Shown piece after piece: positions 4,817 through 7,183 of a DNA stretch of 7,183 nt; position 1 is the stretch's first letter, and every line of letters begins with the position of its first letter. This DNA is from Acidobacteriota bacterium (GTDB lineage Bacteria; Acidobacteriota; Thermoanaerobaculia; Thermoanaerobaculales; Sulfomarinibacteraceae), in the NCBI GenBank assembly GCA_030637805.1, contig DAOWFV010000236.1:1-7183 (forward strand), given 5' to 3'. The position numbers and the translations under genes are program-made. The notes under the pieces are model-generated. The model did not search any database. It was not told where the DNA came from and saw only the letters and a program-made list of their open reading frames with translations.

Positions 4817-6671
4817 ATCCCTGGTGGTCCCTGTCTGCCTCCGGCCTCGCCGCTTCGTCGTCCACCGGGGCCTCCATCTGTGATAGCAGCTCGAATGGCC
4901 GCCCCTCGTTGACCAGCAGAACCAGTCGATCGAGGTGTTCGAGGTTGTCATCATCCACTCTCATCCGAACACGACCGCGAAAAAGGCCCGCGAGCCGCGC
5001 CACGTCCCGCGGGGACTCCCGCTCGATCTCACGCAGCAGTGTCATCGCTTCTGAGCTGTGGGGATCGATCATTAGACGGTGAGCTGTTCGATTCTCGAGC
5101 CGGCGGACCCATGCCGGTACGTCGAAATCACGCCCTCCGAGCAGATCCACCCACGCCCGGGAGCGGCGCCCGAGGTCTTCTGGAGGTCGCTGCAGCGCGA
5201 CCACCGGGTGTTCGACGCCGAACTCGGTGTGAACGAGTTCGGCGACCAGCAGGTTGAGCTCGTCGTTCGTGGAGGTGCCCACCACCAGGTTGTCGCGCTC
5301 GAGCCCGGCCTCCTCGTAGGTGATCGCGTCGCGGGCGTCGCCGGATACCGTCCCGAAACCGGCGGTGCGGAATTGGTCCAGCCGCCAGGACATCCCGTCC
5401 ACCACGACGGTCGTGCTGCCGTCTGCTGACAGAAGCTCGGCGAGGGTCTGGGTGAGGGCATTCGCGCCGACCAGCACCGCCCGACGGCGGGTCGGATCTC
5501 TGGTGTAGCCGAGAATCCACGGTAGAACCAGCGCCATAGCGGTGGACCAGGTGCCGGTAACGATGATGGCGAGGTAAGTCAGGCCCTCCATCGTTCCGCC
5601 GCCGTCAATCCCCATCTTATGAAGCTCTCGGGCTGCAAGCGAGGCCACGGCCGCGGCCACAATGCCTCTCGGCGCGGTGAGCGCAACTACCGTGCGCCCG
5701 CGCAGGTCGAGGTGTCTCGGCCAGATCGACAGGAGAACGGCCACGGGACGCACCAGCAGGATCAGGCCAGCTACCACGAGCACACCGCGCCAGCCCAGAT
5801 CAGTGATCTCCGTCAGGTCGAGCTGGGCGGCCAGGAGGATGAACAGGACCGAGATCGCCAGGGTGGTGAGCTGGCCCTTGAAGGCCTTCACCGAGGTGAG
5901 GTCCGGCAGCTCCGCCGCTGAGACCGTGAGACCCATCACCAGTGCAGCCAGGATTCCCGACTGCGGGGCCTGATGCTCCGCCACCAGGTAGCAGACGAAG
6001 AGCAGCGCGAGAATGGACAGGTTGCGCAGCTCTCCGCTCACCATGCGGCTGCGCAACAATCCTTTGGTGGCGGCGCCCGCCACGAACCCGATGACGACCC
6101 CGGTAAACACCAGGGTCAGGATTTCGATCAGAAGCTCCCGCGGCGGGATGCCCGCGCGTTGGACCCATTGCAGCGCCAAATAGGCGAGCACGGCGCCGAT
6201 TGGATCGACGATCAGCCCCTCCGAGAGGAGGATGGTCTTGACCTTGGGTGGGGCGATCATGTGCCGCAGGAGGGGCACGATGACGGTTGGGCCAGTCACG
6301 ACCATGACCGCGCCAAAGATGGCCGCCCCGGCCCAGGGCATTCCGACCACCATGTGGGCGAGCCACGCCGCCCCGATTCCGGTGACCGCGACACCGATAG
6401 TGAGCAGGTTGCGGACCGGTGCTCCCACCCTTGCCAGCCGTGCTGGATCGAGTGTCAGACCGCCTTCGAAGAGGATTATTGCGACGCCGAGGTGGATCAG
6501 CGGCTCCAGCGTTGCGCCGAGGGCTTCCGGGTTGACCAGGGCCAGGCCGGCCGGCCCGAACACGACGCCGAGCACCAGGAGCGGCAGAATGGCCGGGAGC
6601 TGGAAGCGATCGGCGACGATCTGGGCGGCGATTCCCAGCGCCACCGCGGCGACGAGGGTGGTTATGATCAC
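4815..6671 (-). CDS. Cation/proton antiporter (CPA/NhaP-like) with C-terminal RCK-like domain
   Basis: A 618-aa inner-membrane protein that probably exchanges Na+ or K+ for H+. About 13 hydrophobic segments span residues 2-390, matching the Na_H_Exchanger fold. Visible landmarks are the TM2 G-P motif (39-40), FEGGL (68-72), TGPTVI (126-131), SEGLIVDP (150-157) with the likely ion-binding Asp156, and the conserved APRG (333-336) with Arg335. Position 155 is Val where NhaP-type exchangers usually have Asn. Residues about 397-495 look like an RCK/TrkA-N domain (VVVD at 423-426, SGDA at 443-446, TSTNDELN at 466-473), but the glycine motif reads GANALT. The rest (about 500-618) is soluble and ends in a charged tail. 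GTG 6671 is chosen because it has GGAGA 8 nt upstream, overlaps the nuclease stop by one base, and puts TM1 at the N-terminus. Transport direction and ion are unknown. Confidence 0.92.
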   Translation of the reverse strand: MIITTLVAAVALGIAAQIVADRFQLPAILPLLVLGVVFGPAGLALVNPEALGATLEPLIHLGVAIILFEGGLTLDPARLARVGAPVRNLLTIGVAVTGIGAAWLAHMVVGMPWAGAAIFGAVMVVTGPTVIVPLLRHMIAPPKVKTILLSEGLIVDPIGAVLAYLALQWVQRAGIPPRELLIEILTLVFTGVVIGFVAGAATKGLLRSRMVSGELRNLSILALLFVCYLVAEHQAPQSGILAALVMGLTVSAAELPDLTSVKAFKGQLTTLAISVLFILLAAQLDLTEITDLGWRGVLVVAGLILLVRPVAVLLSIWPRHLDLRGRTVVALTAPRGIVAAAVASLAARELHKMGIDGGGTMEGLTYLAIIVTGTWSTAMALVLPWILGYTRDPTRRRAVLVGANALTQTLAELLSADGSTTVVVDGMSWRLDQFRTAGFGTVSGDARDAITYEEAGLERDNLVVGTSTNDELNLLVAELVHTEFGVEHPVVALQRPPEDLGRRSRAWVDLLGGRDFDVPAWVRRLENRTAHRLMIDPHSSEAMTLLREIERESPRDVARLAGLFRGRVRMRVDDDNLEHLDRLVLLVNEGRPFELLSQMEAPVDDEAARPEADRDHQG

Positions 6672-7183
6672 TAGAGCAGTCTCCGTGCGATTTTTTCGGC
6701 GGCGCACCGGCCGCCGGAGAAGCCCTCCGGAATGTCCGCCTCCGGACACACCGCGTTGAAGCCGCACCACGCGCAGAGAATGCCGGGGCGCGCGGGGTGC
6801 TCGACGGCGGCGTCCGCCTCCTCCGCGAGCTCGAGAAAGCGTAGCAAGAGCCGCCGGCCCTTTTCGCCGTCCACCTTTTGCCAGTGGGTGGTTCCGTGGC
6901 GCAGGTAGTGGTAGCCGGCAAGAGCCTCTTCGGCGTCGTGATGTTCAAGAACGCAGGTGGCGTAGAGAGGCGCCTGCAGCCCTTGGGAAAACTCGGAGCT
7001 GTCGCCCTCCGAACGGGAGGTCTTGTAGTCGATCACGAAGAGCCGGCCCTTTTCGGTGCGTCCGACCCGATCGGCGAAGCCGGTGAACACAACCTCTGGC
7101 GAAAGGCGTAAGGAGAGGCGTTGTTCGAGCGCGACAGTTTCACTTCGGTCGCGCGAGAAGGTGTCGCGGTGGAAACGGGCGAG
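6671..7183 (-). CDS. PD-(D/E)XK nuclease (RecB/Cas4-like), C-terminal part (cut by right window edge)
   Basis: The visible 170 residues form the C-terminal part of a RecB-family nuclease domain; numbers count from the window edge. The catalytic core shows GFADR (35-39, metal-binding Asp38), IDYKT (51-55, Asp52 and Lys54) and the QxxxY motif QAPLY (70-74). A cysteine cluster C137-x2-C140-x5-C146 follows, as in nucleases with a 4Fe-4S cluster (AddB, Cas4), where the first of four cysteines lies well upstream, here outside the window. Such enzymes cut or resect DNA. The start lies beyond the right edge; an internal GTG at 7090 is not the start because the same frame stays open and family-like to the edge. 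Its TAG stop overlaps the antiporter GTG, giving translational coupling. It may be a stand-alone nuclease or the end of a larger AddB- or RecB-like protein. No CRISPR or helicase partner is visible on this side. Confidence 0.88.
   Translation of the reverse strand, partial: LARFHRDTFSRDRSETVALEQRLSLRLSPEVVFTGFADRVGRTEKGRLFVIDYKTSRSEGDSSEFSQGLQAPLYATCVLEHHDAEEALAGYHYLRHGTTHWQKVDGEKGRRLLLRFLELAEEADAAVEHPARPGILCAWCGFNAVCPEADIPEGFSGGRCAAEKIARRLL
6680..6684 (-). promoter_or_regulatory. Shine-Dalgarno site that fixes the antiporter GTG start
   Basis: The minus strand reads GGAGA, 8 nt upstream of GTG 6671 and inside the last codons of the nuclease gene. It favours this GTG over in-frame codons further upstream, which would add an arginine-rich leader before the first membrane segment. 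Confidence 0.65.

Noticed and set aside
5800..6948. 382-codon open frame on the minus strand
   Set aside because: It overlaps both the antiporter and the nuclease in another frame. Its translation is rich in Arg, Pro and Gly with no recognisable motif, typical of a shadow in GC-rich coding DNA.
6671..7183. Cas4 of a CRISPR-Cas locus
   Set aside because: The nuclease motifs and cysteines would fit, but no repeat array or other cas gene is visible, and RecB-like nucleases of this type are common outside CRISPR loci.

Overview
The window looks like a piece of chromosome from a GC-rich bacterium, probably uncultured. The genes are densely packed, and most codons end in G or C. GH57, SNF2, patatin and CPA-type antiporter proteins together would fit Acidobacteriota, deltaproteobacterial lineages or similar phyla. 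Nothing here fixes the taxon, so that is only a suggestion. I see no rRNA, tRNA, CRISPR array or intact transposase.

Layout. (1) Positions 1-3348, minus strand: a likely three-gene operon, read right to left. It holds a SWIM/SNF2-type helicase of about 911 aa, a 64-aa zinc-ribbon protein, and the first 119 codons of a family 57 glycoside hydrolase that runs off the left edge. (2) Positions 3349-3892: a 544-bp divergent intergenic region with no convincing gene. It is crowded with inverted and short tandem repeats, including a REPIN-like inverted repeat, a perfect 10-bp hairpin and a 7-bp tandem repeat. (3) Positions 3893-4777, plus strand: a complete patatin-like phospholipase with all catalytic motifs. 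(4) Positions 4775-4816: a six-copy 7-bp tandem repeat filling the gap between two convergent genes and supplying the patatin stop codon. (5) Positions 4815-7183, minus strand: a PD-(D/E)XK nuclease, cut by the right edge, whose stop codon overlaps the GTG start of a 618-aa cation/proton antiporter with a C-terminal RCK-like domain.

How the parts may work together. The helicase, zinc ribbon and GH57 genes are closely spaced and probably co-transcribed, but no shared pathway is obvious. The nuclease and antiporter are translationally coupled, again without an obvious shared function. The helicase and the patatin gene both lack a Shine-Dalgarno sequence and have a -10-like hexamer 6-8 nt before the ATG, which suggests leaderless transcripts. 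I found no clear new defence or biosynthetic system. The most unusual content is the repeat-rich intergenic DNA and the 7-bp repeats on both sides of the patatin gene.
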